DNA of 64,000 bases from Dendrophyllia cribrosa (GCA_024195265.1 JAJLRJ010000006.1:7041639-7105638); one strand, 5' to 3'. Positions 40,760 through 52,456 are shown, numbered from the stretch's first letter. The notes: a model not told the origin generated them from the sequence alone. A program made the numbers and translations.

Positions 40760-42592
40760 CGCTCGCGCCTTGTTCGCTTATAAAAGATGAAGCATTTTAA
40801 GCCGGGCCTTTACGATAACGGTGAGAAATAAATCAATATTTTGCGGAAAGAAACAAACCTTCAGAATTGGATATTGACAAATCACCAACATTCGCTGATC
40901 ATTTAACTAGACACATAATATCTAATATATCTTGATACTAGAATGGTTAAAATGACTAAATCTAATTAGATATCTGATAGTATAACGGCATAATATCGGA
41001 TAATATGAAATATAAAATATAAAATATCGTTGAACAGAGCTGGCGTCTTACTATATAGCGAATTAGACATAAATATCTGATAACATTGACTAAAAATATT
41101 TGATATTTTTTAGTTTGATATTGGATATTAGACCTATTCCAGATTGATTTTAAAAATCTGATATTTATCCGATAATTGATATTCCTATGATATCGCAGCT
41201 TTATGAGATTCTTAGTGCAACAAATGGTGACTTTAATATTTTTATGCAGTACTGTTTTACGAAATGTGGTCTTTCGCCATTCTATTTGGAATCTTCTCAA
41301 CAAAATAAACAACCAACAGTTTAACAAGTGAGCCGTTATTTGAATGACACCAGCGCCCTCGTGTAAATTGCCAGGTAAGCGACTGGTTCGCAGATGCAAG
41401 CTGCTTATTTCTACTCGTTCTCTTAACCACTGAAAAAAAAAAATTGTCAGTCGTTTTATCTACCGTACCTGACAACTTTAGTATAGCATTTTTCAGTAGA
41501 TGTTTTCCCTCAGAACTTTAAAATCCCAAAACTTTCGACAGGAGCCGGGAAGCGATGGTCACTTCGTCGAAGACGTGGCACATGTGTTGTATGCTAATCA
41601 GTCTACTTGTTTTTCTCGTATGCTAATTTCCTCTTTGTACAAAAACGCAATTGTTTTAATTCCGAAGGGACACGCTTTTGAAAGAATGTTTTTGAAGCCG
41701 TTCAAAAAACTCGCAGTAAGTGTATTATCAGGTGTAAAAACTCTTGGCTTCGCCTCGAGTTTTTAAACCTGATAATACCCTACTGCTCGTTTTTTAAACT
41801 ATACAAAACTAATATTAAAAAGGGTTTCGAAACATTCAAGTTCATAATCAACCGCTAAATCTCAATGTTCTTGCCACATCTAAGACAACAAAGTCACATT
41901 TTTAGTGATAACAAAACTCATCAAACTTATATCAAATCTCTATGTCAACAAAAGTGGTTTTTATTTGCAACCACTCAAATTCATGCACAGCACAGTCAAA
42001 TGATAAGGAAATCAAACTTAATGATGGAACCGATCGTCTTCTTCCTTGAAATACTTATAACGTTTGGCTATATCAATCAATAAAGCCGAGTTCACACTAT
42101 TCACACGGAATAAGTAACGAATAAGTAACGAAGCATTAAATAGAAAACTGCCTTTAATTATTAAAATCACACTAACAAGAAATAACAAAAAAATATATAT
42201 TTTTTCATATCATAACATAATTGCAAAAACGTTCAAGAAGAAAAATATTTACATGCAGTAAAACATTTGACGAATTGAAAACTAAATAACACAAGCTGAA
42301 TAACTGTGGGACTTAAAACTTACTTTAAAATTTATATACCAACAAATGGTCGAAAATTTTAAAATCTCGTGCGCGCCGATGCTCGGAGGTGAATATTAAT
42401 TTGCTAATCACTTTGTCAAAAGACTTGCATAACATGTTGATTATTATCGCTTTATTCTCACTCCTTAATTATACACAACTAAACTTAAAAATATAGCAGA
42501 AGAACAAAATGTCGAACACTGCTTTCGCTGCTTTGTTTTTCTATTTACAGTAAAAATTATAAAAATAAACCTAAGTGAAAATTGGCGTTATC
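40760..42592. other. Intergenic repeats, no gene seen
   Basis: AT-rich with many GATAT words (40900-41200). A hairpin lies at about 41722-41780 (TATTATCAGGTGTAAAAACTC against GAGTTTTTAAACCTGATAAT around TTGGCTTCGCCTCGA). 41830-42070 resembles 55775-56210, and 42128-42295 is another copy of the repeat at 1427-1560. Confidence 0.5.
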
Positions 42593-43114
42593 ACAGGGTG
42601 CAGAGGAGCTCTTATTTGATCGCACAAGACGCTATTTTCTAAGAATCGTTGCCGTCTTAAAACTTAAACTGATTGTTACACAAAATATGTACCGCGGTCC
42701 AAATTACTAAGGGCGAAATTATCTTTCCGAACAAGGCGCGAAGTGCCGACAACGAGTGCCGAGAGAAAAGAAAGGAAACTTTCCGTAGTTTTTGCTGTAC
42801 ACCGATTTCGCAGCTTCCGAGCCCGTAGTAATTTGGCCCGCGGTACATATTTTGTGCAACGCAATCAGTTTAACTTTTAAGACAGCGACTATTCAAAGAA
42901 AATAGTAGCCTGTTCCAGGCTCTCAGATAGTGGGGGCGAGCGAAAAATGTCAGAGCGAGCGAATAAAGAAAAGGCCCCCGCCCCTCCAACCCCAGTCCCC
43001 ACTCGTTTTTTCTTCGCTGCCAACATTTTTCGCTCGCCCCCGCTATCTGAGAGCCTGGAACAGGCTAAGAAAATGGCGTCTTGTACGATCAAATAGAGCT
43101 CCTCTGGACCCTGT
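42593..43114. mobile_element. Fold-back MITE with 9-bp target duplication
   Basis: The arms start ACAGGGT(G/C)CAGAGGAGCT and pair over about 250 bp each. GGCGTTATC flanks both ends (42584-42592 and 43115-43123). A 9-bp duplication suggests Mutator-like mobilisation; hAT-like is an alternative. A smaller element is nested in the right arm. Confidence 0.8.
42906..43067. mobile_element. Nested 162-bp fold-back MITE
   Basis: The ends TAGCCTGTTCCAGGCTCTC are perfectly inverted, and flanks AGAAAATAG and AGAAAATGG form a 9-bp duplication with one mismatch. It interrupts the right arm of the larger element. Confidence 0.8.
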
Positions 43115-43427
43115 GGCGTTATCTACACTATAAGATAACGCCTTCTGCTGCGACAGAAGGCTAAGTCACTCAATTAAAAACTGAAACTGTTCACCAAAGT
43201 TTCTTCCTAATTAATTTTCCCATACACCGAATGCAAATATGGCCGCCCAACAATATTTTGTTTTGACAGGTTTTTAAAGAAAGAAAAGCAATTAGTAAAT
43301 GGTAAAGATCAGGCCAAAACAAGTCACTGTGTCCATTTTCAAGGCCATATTCTTAATTTAGGAGAAGTTAGAGGCAATCAAATTTTGGGGAAAACATGAA
43401 AGCGAGGCTAGTTGGGATAGTTAATAG

Positions 43428-45486
43428 TTAACTACGATTTCCCCTAGTAAAACCGTAGGCCAAAGTCATGGCTGCAAAATAATCGTCCGAGTCCAGAGTC
43501 CTCTGGTCCGAGTCATAGGAGGTTGACGAAGCAGGGTGGGCAGCAGCAGATTTGTTTTTTAATTCTTGCTTGCGCAATCTTGAGCGGCGGTTCTGGAACC
43601 AGACCTAAAAATAACAGGAAAAAAGCCAACGTGAATACATGCACACGACTAAAAAAGGCCTCTCTTCACTACAGGCCTCCATGCCGCGAGAAAACAACAT
43701 CCTTGACGGAAATTAAATCAGTTGATAGCACGCTTAAGGGTTTCTTGTAGCGTGAAATGGCGTTCTGCTGTTTTGTCTGCGTCGATTGGCGAAAATTTGA
43801 AATAAAAAACTTAACGGTAGCTGAATTACTCAATACAAAATTAAAATGTGCGCAGGAACGAGTAAAAGAGAACAATAATTTTAACTGTAGAGCGCCAAAA
43901 TGGTGTTGAAGCCGACAAAATCGTTCCCCGTATTATTAAAAAAGCCAAATTTTTGCCATGAAATGAAAGATAGAATTTGAACATCAATAATTTTATTGAA
44001 TCAGCCATCTTACCTGAATAATATTCTCCCGGAGGTTAAGCTCGAGCGCAAGATCCTCCCTTATTTGGTATCCCGGGTATTTCTCCCGCACGAACGAAGC
44101 CTCCAAACGCTCCAGCTGTTCGACCGTAAAGTCTGTTCTGGGCCGTCTTTGGTGCAATCTGTTACCTGATGGAAAAATGCTAATTAGATGACGTAGATTC
44201 GGGAATCATTTATTATACAACTACTTGTTATTACCTCTAAGTAATATGTTTTACGAATCAATTGACTATCCACAGTTTATATTTGGTATTTCTCAAATTG
44301 ATTTTCCTTAAGTTGTATACTGCGTATTGTTAAGGCTGGTTTTCACTAGCGCATAAGCATAAGCACAAGCCAACATACGCAGACTCAGTAACATGTTGAT
44401 CATTAGTTCCAATTGTTTGAACAAAACAGAACAATAGGCACTAATGATCAACACGTTACTGAGTCTGCGTATGTTGGCTTGTGCTTATGCTTATGCGCTA
44501 GTGAAAACCAGCCTTAAATTGACGTAGAAATAATGGAAAATTCCCGAATCTACGTCATCCAATTAGCATTTTATAAATTCAAATCTCTATAACTCACTGA
44601 CGCGACGTTAAAAACAAGAAATATTTAACTATTCAACTTTTCAACGTACATAGAGTTGATTAAGCAAAAAAAAATTGGGGGGTTAGGTGCACTTTAAATG
44701 GAAGTGAATTCATGCACGTCGACTATCTTGATTCATTTAACTATGTTTAACTACAGCTGAATCCCTGCTCTTAACTGATCTTAACACACTGATTTGGCTT
44801 GCCGGTCTAGACTCGAAAGAGTCTAAGGCATTACAAGGTGTCAATCAGATATTTTTTAACAAATTGGATAAGGCAGACAAACTCCACGTGTGCGACTACA
44901 GATGAATCCGCGCTCTAAACTGATCTTACACTTGCCTTCCCGTTTTCGACTCGAAAAGTCTAAGGCACTGCTAGGTGCCAATCTCAAAGAAATTTTTTTG
45001 CACGTGTGCCCGTGCGCGGTGGGTCTTGGTGAGCAATTTTATGGGAGATAACGGGCTATAAATTAAAGTAAACGATTTTATCTTTTGGTCGAACGTATAT
45101 GAGAGGAACTAATTCCACGTGGCTTTGACTTGAGTGAAATTACAATGCATCAGAACCCAAACAAACAAAAGTTGTATGTGTCCTTCTTCAGTTTAAAGTA
45201 ACTTCACTTATTCCTAAATTTCTCATCTTTGCAGTCGCGAATGAAGCGGCTTTATGTTGAGCGTTTTAGTATCTAGCACTGAGAAGAACTTCGTTTTTGG
45301 ATTTCACTGAAAATCTTGAATCCGTTTTTCACAAGCACAAGTTAACCGACGAGCGAACAACACTTAGTGAACTCAAGGAAAGTGAATGATTCAGAAATGA
45401 AACCGCCGGCGTTATCATAAGTTAGCCCAAGTCAACTTACCTTTGCTTTTCGGAGTTGATGCTTTCAAGTTCTCACTCGAAGCCAT
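43428..45486 (-). CDS. Paired-class (PRD-like) homeobox protein, 3 exons, 124 aa
   Basis: Exons on the minus strand: 45486-45441 (ATG, 15 codons), 44165-44014 and 43604-43428 (stop TAA). All introns are GT/AG and the phases join cleanly (1, then 0). The homeodomain begins RRPRTDFTVEQLERLEASF, contains YPGYQIREDLA and ends with VWFQNRRSRLRK; residue 50 of the homeodomain is glutamine. The second intron falls between Q46 and V47, the classic paired-class position. The protein is short: a 16-residue leader and a 48-residue serine/aspartate-rich tail with YDSDQ and DSDDYF. It should be a sequence-specific DNA-binding regulator in the nucleus. I cannot assign an orthologue. Intron 1 (1.3 kb) holds a MITE. 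Confidence 0.88.
44334..44513. mobile_element. 180-bp fold-back MITE between TTAA sites
   Basis: The arms (GGCTGGTTTTCACTAGCGCA...) are inverted over about 75 bp, and TTAA flanks each end (44330-44333, 44514-44517). A TTAA target fits piggyBac or Kolobok-type mobilisation. It lies in intron 1 of the homeobox gene. Confidence 0.8.
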
Positions 45487-45567
45487 AAGTTATTTGGTAG
45501 ACACGTTCTCGACGTTCTCAAGACACAGTAAAGAATGAATGATCGTATCGTTTGAAAGATTCACTTC

Positions 45568-45575
45568 TTTATATA
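45568..45575 (-). promoter_or_regulatory. TATA box of the homeobox gene
   Basis: TATATAAA on the minus strand lies 82 bp upstream of the ATG, a fitting distance for a short 5' leader. Confidence 0.5.
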
Positions 45576-45938
45576 CCTAAAAACCGTCTTATTGTTGATT
45601 TGTGGGCGAGCAAATAAACTCTAAATTCAATAAATATTGCAAACACTGCCAGTTTTGCGTTTGAAGGTTCCGCACAAAGTACGTGACATGGACAAAGTTT
45701 ACAGCCAGCTCAAAGGCTTTGTATGAGCGCGATGTTTTTTGGACAGGAAAAATAGTTGAAATAAGCAATAAACACGATCTAAACATTTGAGAGTTTCAAA
45801 TATAATAAATATAAGGCAACGCTACTTTAGAGATTGTAAAACTGATTCCATCAGATTATGCGGAGAGGCTGGTAAAATCCAATCGTCGCATGACTCTCAT
45901 GTGAGAACAAAAGACTTTAATTATGATATCCGACTTAT

Positions 45939-46181
45939 ACCCCATTCACACCAACGCTTAAACATGTTTAAATGTTGTTTAGTTTAAAACAGGTTTAGAA
46001 AAATATCTCCTAACCTCCGGTAATATTTGGAGTGAAATCTTTACTAAAACAAACTTTATTGACTTTATTACCATTCCAAGTAGTTTGAGTCATATACATT
46101 TAAAACTTTTCAAGATAGAGGCTAAAAACCTAGTTAAACTAAACAACATTTAAACATGTTTAACCGTTGGTGTGAATGGGG
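45939..46181. mobile_element. Fold-back element, about 243 bp
   Basis: CCCCATTCACACCAACG(C/G)TTAAACATG followed by TTTAAATGTTGTTTAGTTTAA occurs in inverted orientation at both ends. No clear target duplication could be fixed. Confidence 0.7.
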
Positions 46182-46609
46182 CATTAGTCCCAAAAATGTG
46201 CGAGAGAGGAATGTAAAACATTGAATGCATTTATATAGCGAGGTTTTCATGTGTATATGTTCAACTGCGCTATTCACGCCACCCTTGAACGAAAGTTTAG
46301 GCACTGAGCGAGCGGCTGCTCAGACATCTCTGCTTGTTACAAGTTCAACTGAATATTTCCAAGATGGCAAGATTTGTTTTTGTTGTAGAGCCGACTGTCT
46401 TCTAGAGTGGTTTCCATATGATCGCTATGATCGCTGAACTTTTTTTCTAGTAATCGTAGTAATCGTATGGAACCTAAGCCTCATCTAAGAAATTAAAATA
46501 TGTCGAAGCAAATTAACAACTTTTGTTCACTTTTTTCCGCCGAACTCAAAAGTTCAGATTTGACAGTCAATCAATTACACGCGCGTTTTTAAAAAATGCA
46601 AATATTTAA

Positions 46610-47322
46610 GGCTGGTTTTCACAAGCGCATAAGCATAAGCAGAAGCATAACGCATAAGAAGAACAAACCACTTGTTTTTCTTATGTTGTTCTCACTAGAA
46701 ATCACCGCGACATAAGCAGAAGCATAAGCATACGAATATTATGCTTATGCTAAGGGCCTGGTCGCACTAAAGTCAAAAACAGAAATTAGCCCGTGCCAAA
46801 ATTTCCATAAATTTGAAACCTCAAACGGGAGTTTAAAAAAATTGAGAACATTTTAGGGTCGCACTGTCCGTCCATGCTGTCGAAAACATACGCGTAATGA
46901 CATATGGGAGTGATCCATTCAACCAAAATTTCCGGGTCAAGGACCGGGAAAAGGGGTCCACCTCAAAAGGTGGACCAGTTTTTTCGAAACTTTTCCGGTT
47001 GGACCAAACCGATCCATTGAGTTTTGGACCGAAATTTCCGAAAATTTTGGTTGAATGGATCGCGCCCAAAAACATTCCACAAAACGCGTGTCCCACCGGA
47101 GCGGTTTCTTTTGTTTTCCTCTATTTTTTTCAAAATCGGCCTGCTCCACCCATACACTACGGCGTCTTTGAAGTTTGGCCGGAATTTCAATTTTTTTTCA
47201 AGTTTGCGAAACACCGGTCGCATTAGGAAACGTGATGTGATGGCAAATTGTTATCTTAAACAAAGACAAATTTGATCAAAAGATCAAAATGTCCCTAGTG
47301 CGACCAGGCCCTTATGCGCTAG
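46610..47322. mobile_element. Second TTAA-type MITE, interrupted
   Basis: After TTAA at 46606 it begins GGCTGGTTTTCACAAGCGCA like the 44.3 kb element. It is split by the element at 46751-47314 and its far end (GCGCTAGT) is cut at 47322 by the poly(A) of a retrocopy. Confidence 0.7.
46751..47314. mobile_element. 564-bp MITE nested in the TTAA-type MITE
   Basis: The perfect 19-bp inverted ends read TAAGGGCCTGGTCGCACTA. TGC flanks both sides (46748-46750, 47315-47317). A further inverted pair (GATCCATTCAACCAAAATTT) at about 46910-47066 suggests a third element nested inside it. Confidence 0.8.
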
Positions 47323-48065
47323 TTTTTTTTGTTTTTTTTTTTTTAAATAAATTAACCTTTATTTAAAAACAAATTCACTTACCCTCATTCACTCATTTAC
47401 ATTACTTACATTATATAAACTAAAACACCTACAAATTAATTAAACAAAATAAACAAGATACAGGGAGTATACAGTACTTCAATCTAAATTATAGAAAGCA
47501 ACAGTTGCCATTTTTTGTTATGAATATCTAAAGAATTTTGACCTTTGGCTATCAGGGACGTGCTTAAAATGGTTGTAGTTCACAGTTATGAGACCCATCT
47601 TCTCTGCAGCATTGCGACTGAGTAGTGGCGTTAGCTCCTCTTTCACGATGACGAAGTCAACATTGAACTTTTGTCCAGTCTTGACGTTTCTGGTCCTCAA
47701 CTTGCATCTTCCCAGGGCTTGAATGGTGGAACCATTCCACATCTGGAGCTTCACTGTCTCCGGACGTAGTGGCAGATCGTGAAGATGACGTTTTGGCAGT
47801 ATGTTCACAGTTGCGCCGCAGTCTACCTGTAGCTTCACTGGTTTGCCATTGACTTCCATTTCGCAGTAGATGGGTTGATGATCGGACTGCACTGAGTTGA
47901 TGCTTGCATGATCAGAAGTGGTGACTGTGCTAATGCTGCTCACTGAGCTACTGGACGAATCTGAGCTATAATCTGGTTGCACAGCATGCACGTTTTTCTT
48001 CTTGCATTCCTGAGATGCTGCGAAGTGATTCTTCAGACCGCAAGCAGTGCACCGTTTCCCCCAGG
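47323..48065 (-). pseudogene. Poly(A)-ended retrocopy of a retroelement gag-protease gene
   Basis: On the minus strand a CCHC zinc knuckle (CTACGLKNHFAASQEC, near 48050-48005) precedes a serine-rich linker and a retropepsin-like domain whose active-site triplet is DCG in LQVDCGATVNILP (instead of DTG or DSG). After the stop at 47518 comes a short 3' region with AATAAA and an A-rich tail (T-run at 47323-47345). The absence of reverse transcriptase and the poly(A) suggest a processed transcript copied back into the genome. The lost Thr/Ser makes protease activity unlikely. The 5' boundary is near 48065. Confidence 0.65.
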
Positions 48066-48067
48066 AT

Positions 48068-48256
48068 GATAAACCACTTTCCATTGCTACACAAATACTT
48101 AACTCTATTGAAGTTAAATGCATCGATTGCGGTGGAATTATAGAAAAAATCCGCAATTCTTACATTGATTGTGTAAACAAAACCTATTTACAGAAAGCCT
48201 TTTGCGATGAATGTCTCGACACTATCGTAAATGAAAAAAAAAATCGGCTAGCATGA
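48068..48256 (+). pseudogene. Truncated small zinc-ribbon-like gene
   Basis: The open frame reads VKCIDCGG and, 28 residues later, AFCDECL, two CxxC knuckles suited to one zinc ion, and stops with TGA at 48254-48256. The 5' part is replaced by the retrocopy. Its stop codon overlaps the end of the opposite gene (TAG at 48249-48251). Confidence 0.4.
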
Positions 48257-49520
48257 AGTCTTAAGGATTGTAGGGACAAAAGATAGCACGTGGTCTGCCA
48301 GACAAAACTCTGCCTCGTTTTTCTTTCCATTAACAATAGGATTGTTAGTTTTAGCCACCGCCCCCAATAAGTAATTAGCCGCTCATGTAGAATGAGGAAG
48401 AGACTATTAACACCACTAGTGTAATAATCATGCGGTTTGAGACTGTTGTACCACGAGTCGAATTCTTCCCTGCTGTTACACACTTTTAACGTTAGACAAT
48501 AAAGTTTGAAACGAAGTTCATCGTTTAAATTCTGTGGGGCCTTGGGATACATGACCATTTTTCCCATCTTCATTCTATTCTCCAAAATCTCCTCCGCTTC
48601 TGCAGATTCCCTCTCCCTCTTAAGAGTGTGTGCCATCTGTTCCTGACTCATGGAAGACACGATGGGATGAAAAGAAGGCTTGGCAACTTTCTCGTCGATC
48701 TGCCATAGACAAATTGAAAAAAAATTTTTCACCTCCGCTATGGCTTGCTGATTGGCATACAACGATTCGGCAGCTGCAGTCAGATTCTTTAGGAGATTGA
48801 ATGACAACTACGAACTTGTGGAATATCAGGTCAATCTATTGAAAGCCCCCATCAGCTTTGTAATGGAAGAAACGGCAACAACCATATAATCCCGTGAAAA
48901 CTTATCCAATTTTTCCAATTCCGATTCCCCCCCTTTCTCAATACTCTTCTCTGAGAGGGGGGGGGGGGGGGGGGGGGGGGAGATGAATAAATTATATTCT
49001 CCACAACGTCACCCACGATATGTTGAAGACTTTCATTCCCCTCGGACTCTGTGGTTGTTATAATTTCCGCTGCTGTGACATTTCTGGGAGGATGTTTTCT
49101 TCTATTACTCTTTCTACCCCCTTTCTTAGTCGAATTTTCATTCTTGGCGGTAGCTGTAGTCTGACATTGAACATCGTTTGTAGGAGGAGGAGGACAAATC
49201 GCTGTCGCCGCAGGAATGTTCAAAAAATCAGGTCTCACAGGTGTATGAATTGGTGGTGGTGGTGGTGGTGGTGGTGTTTGCAAAGGAAAAACAGCAGTAC
49301 AGGCAAAAGCGGCCGAACCATTATCGAGAGACTGAATTCTCGAATTATCAACTTCCGCCACAGCAACAGTAGGAAAAGGATTGACTTCCACAGCTGAAAT
49401 AGGTTTGAAATTAAACCCGTCCTCTGTACCAAGTTCTACGAGATGGGAATAAGTGGGAGACGTTTCTCCCAAACCCAAAGATTTGAAAAGCTCTTTCTCT
49501 TCAAGTGAAAATGACGCCAT
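48249..49520 (-). pseudogene. Large unknown intronless gene with frame disruptions
   Basis: From a true ATG at 49520 the protein begins MASFSLEEKELFKSLGLGET, continues with proline-rich stretches (encoded at 49250-49275 and by the G24 tract at 48957), then a lysine-rich run. The best continuation shifts frame at the G7 run near 48928 into a helical segment, then passes stops near 48800, and continues with EKVAKPSFHPIV, QNLNDELRFKLYCLTL and EEFDSWYNSLKPHDYY to about 48400. A last shift gives an end with TAG at 48249. No family recognised. Breaks at homopolymers could be decay or assembly error. Confidence 0.45.
48957..48980. repeat. Poly-G tract, 24 bases
   Basis: An uninterrupted G run within the proline-encoding part of the 49520 gene. 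Its length is a likely source of error. Confidence 0.9.
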
Positions 49521-49646
49521 TATTTTTTCTTCCCGCGCACAAATATGTAGACAAAAATATCAACGGTTTTCCACTCTTTATTTAAATTACAATACACACA
49601 TGTCAAATTAAGTCAGCCGTATCAAAAAAGGACGCTAATGAATAAT

Positions 49647-49760
49647 GTACAATACTGGTAAGAAGTAAATTGTATGCAACGGATACTCGTACTGTGAAAA
49701 AATAATTTACAATACTGGTAAGAAGTAAATTGTATGCAACGGATACTCGTACTGTGAAAA
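49647..49760. repeat. Tandem duplication of about 62 bp at a gene end
   Basis: AATACTGGTAAGAAGTAAAT followed by TGTATGCAACGGATACTCGT is present twice, so the last codons of F-box gene 1 are duplicated just beyond its stop. Confidence 0.8.
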
Positions 49761-50643
49761 ACAACCATTCATGTCAAAAACGCATAAAACAGTTGCAGGA
49801 CTAAATTCCACATTCAAATGACCAATTTTAAAAATACACTTAGATATACCTGCAAAAGTATTCATTTCTGACATTTGGAATGATTTTTTTAAGCTGTCTG
49901 AATCATCTTCCATAACTTTAAAATCTGCAGAAATAATCAGATTTTTCTTATAATTTTCATAATCCTGAAACTCACACGTAACCATTATTTCATATTTATG
50001 AGGATGTAAACTCACATGAAAAACAAATCTATCAGACAAAGTGCCATAAGGCGAATAGTTAAACCGACTAATTCCATCCTCATCTAATGAATAGTCGTAA
50101 TCGATTGAATCTTCGTCCAAAAGCGACACCCTATAACAACCGCGAATTTTATTTTCTACAACTTTAAAACATTCATCTAAGAACTCACTATGATTGGCAA
50201 AATAAGAATCATTATTAGTGACAAAAGAAATTCCACAATTGAAAAAAGCAATCTCATTTTCACATTTATCATTTCGCAAAGCCATATAATACGCCTTAGC
50301 ATTAGGAATGGTTTTAATTTGAGTTAGAGTCCTAAACTTCCCAACCTCGAATCGATATTGAAACAAAGAATGCTGCCCACAAGTTTTAACTGGATCATGA
50401 TAGCATTCACACAAAAAATGGTGCCCACAAGATTTAACTGGATCATGATGGCATTCACAAAGTTTTTTAATCTCCTTCTCTATAGAACAGCGCCAAAATG
50501 CTTTATTCTCGTTCACAAAAGTCCTCCAAAACGTGCTTGTTGCTCTCAAAGCGAAACCATCTTCGACACTCAAATAGGAAAAGGATCTCTTGAAGCAGCT
50601 CGGGAGGTAAAACGGTTTCAATTGTGGAAGTTCCCTTGTCCAT
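49707..50643 (-). pseudogene. F-box-type protein, tandem gene 1
   Basis: The ATG at 50643 opens an F-box start (LPPELLQEIL), then one base shift in a T-run near 50575 leads into the long frame with YLSVEDGFALRATSTFW and ENKAFWR, completing the F-box. The remaining ~260 residues have paired C-x-C...H elements (CECHHDPVKSCGHH and CECYHDPVKTCGQH, a local duplication), KAYYMALRND and a beta-rich C-terminal region ending HTIYFLPVL. F-box proteins recruit substrates to SCF ubiquitin ligases. It shares domain plan and C-terminus with the next two genes. The single shift may be an error. Confidence 0.6.
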
Positions 50644-50690
50644 CTTATCTAAATTAAAACAGTAATAATATAAAAAATTCCTTTAATCAT

Positions 50691-51514
50691 TTACAACGCT
50701 GGGATGAAAAAAATGGAATGTAGTGGATACCTGTTTGAATAAAACCCCCCTGTCATATGAAAAACGCATCGAACCGTTGCAACACCATGTTCCACATTTA
50801 AATAACCTAAATTTAATTCATAAGTGGATCCACGAGAAAGAATAGACATTTCTGACATTTTAAATTCTCTAGTCGAACTGTGTGAATACCCTGGAACAAC
50901 CTGAAACTGTGAGGTGACGGTCATATTTTTTTCATGCTTTAAATACGTCTTTCGATCACAAGTGGCTATTATTTCATATTTATGAGGGTACAGTTTCACA
51001 TAAAAAACAAAACAATCAAGTAGCGTATTAGACAAAATGGTATGGTCTAAAAGCGACACCCTGTAGCCACCGGAAAATGCTTCCAAAACTTTACTCGATT
51101 TTTCTAAAAATATATCGTAATCTAGATAATATTTGTTATGATAAGTCTTAAAATAAAAACCGCAATCAAAGAAACAAACTTCACATTAAGCATATCATTC
51201 CGCAAGGCCTTGAAATACGCCTTGGGATTAGGGATAGCTCTGATTTGAGTGAAAGTCGTCATCATTTCAAATCGATTTCCATAAAACAAATGATCATCAC
51301 AATTACAGAACGGCTCATGAAAACATTTACAAATTTTTTTCATCTCTGCCACTATATAATGACGCCAAAGTGCCTTATTTTCGTCCACAAAAAACCTCAG
51401 AAACTTGTTTGTTGCTCTCAAGGCGAATACATCATCCGCAGTCAAATAAACAATGATTTCTTCCAACAATTCAGCAGGTAAATTCTCAATATTGGAAGCA
51501 TTTTCCTGGTCCAT
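50691..51514 (-). pseudogene. F-box-type protein, tandem gene 2
   Basis: From ATG 51514 it has the clearest F-box: NLPAELLEEIIVYLTADDVF, ALRATNKF and ENKALWR. KAYFKALRND follows as in gene 1. One base shift near 51180 leads to the second half (GGYRVSLLD, LYPHKYEIIATC) ending HSIFFIPAL at 50691. The start codon is preceded by TTTTTTCATAG, which could be a splice acceptor and at the same time contains the stop of gene 3. Spacing to gene 1 is under 50 bp. Confidence 0.6.
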
Positions 51515-51521
51515 CTCTTAT

Positions 51522-52437
51522 CTATGAAAAAACAGGAATAATATAAATATTCCTCAAAATATCTTTTCCCTGATTGTTAATTAGTTCTACCGCCAACCCA
51601 CACGCCCCTTTCTTTAAAACTGTGAAAATTCCAAGCTCGATAACAAATCGATTGGAACAAACTTTCTCTGATTCTTGAGAAATAGGGCAAATTATCTTGT
51701 ACATCATCTGTCCACCATCTCTCTTACACGAAAACAAACATATACCAATACCCGTCGAAGGAAGACATTCATTAATATCCTCTCTATTGAGAGTTGCAAC
51801 CATTCTATAGCTATGTGGCCACAATCTAAACAAAGATACGGGTTGATTTTCTAACAATAGTCGTGAAGTTATAGGGAAGAAAACGTAAAAAAGAAATACG
51901 AAAAGCTCCTCTTTTACGATCCAAAAACATATTACGAAAAGCATCATAACTTTCTTGATCCCACACATTAACACTACATGGGATTGAATTCCTACTAACT
52001 CTAAAAACTTGTTTGTCATAACCTAATTTACAATCGCGAAATTTCGTATTAGCTCTTCGATTACTACACATGGCCATATAAAAATTAAAAGGATCTTGAA
52101 TAGAATTCAAAGCAGTAAAATTAAACAACGAAAAATGATTACAAATTAACGCTGGATAATCGTGATCATATCCATCTGCCACTCCATGTTGCTCTTGATC
52201 CTCCAAAGCCAACAATCCATTTTCAGCGGAATAAGAATGTACAGGAACATATTCCTCCGAATAATCCTCACAGATATGTAGGAATTTACTCTGGATTTGC
52301 CGTCTCCAAAAGCGCTTATTCCGAAAAACACAATCTCTAAGATATCTACAAGTCGACCGCAGGCGGAGAACACTCTGAATAGTCAAACACTGTATAACCA
52401 TCTCCCAAAACATCCACGACATTCTTTCAATCTCCAT
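51522..52437 (-). pseudogene. F-box-type protein, tandem gene 3
   Basis: From ATG 52437 it starts with a weaker F-box-like region (WEMVIQCLTIQSVLRLRSTC, then NKRFWRRQI), followed by an acidic insert and NFYMAMCSN, the counterpart of KAYYMALRN in gene 1. A frame shift near 51870 leads to the C-terminal half (LWPHSYRMVATL) and the family end IYIIPVFS. It is the most diverged of the three and comes first in transcription order. Confidence 0.55.
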
Positions 52438-52456
52438 AGCTAAGAGATTAAAGATA

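Noticed and set aside
46833..47275. Overlapping ORFs on both strands
   Set aside because: They mirror each other because they lie in a palindromic MITE; none shows a domain.
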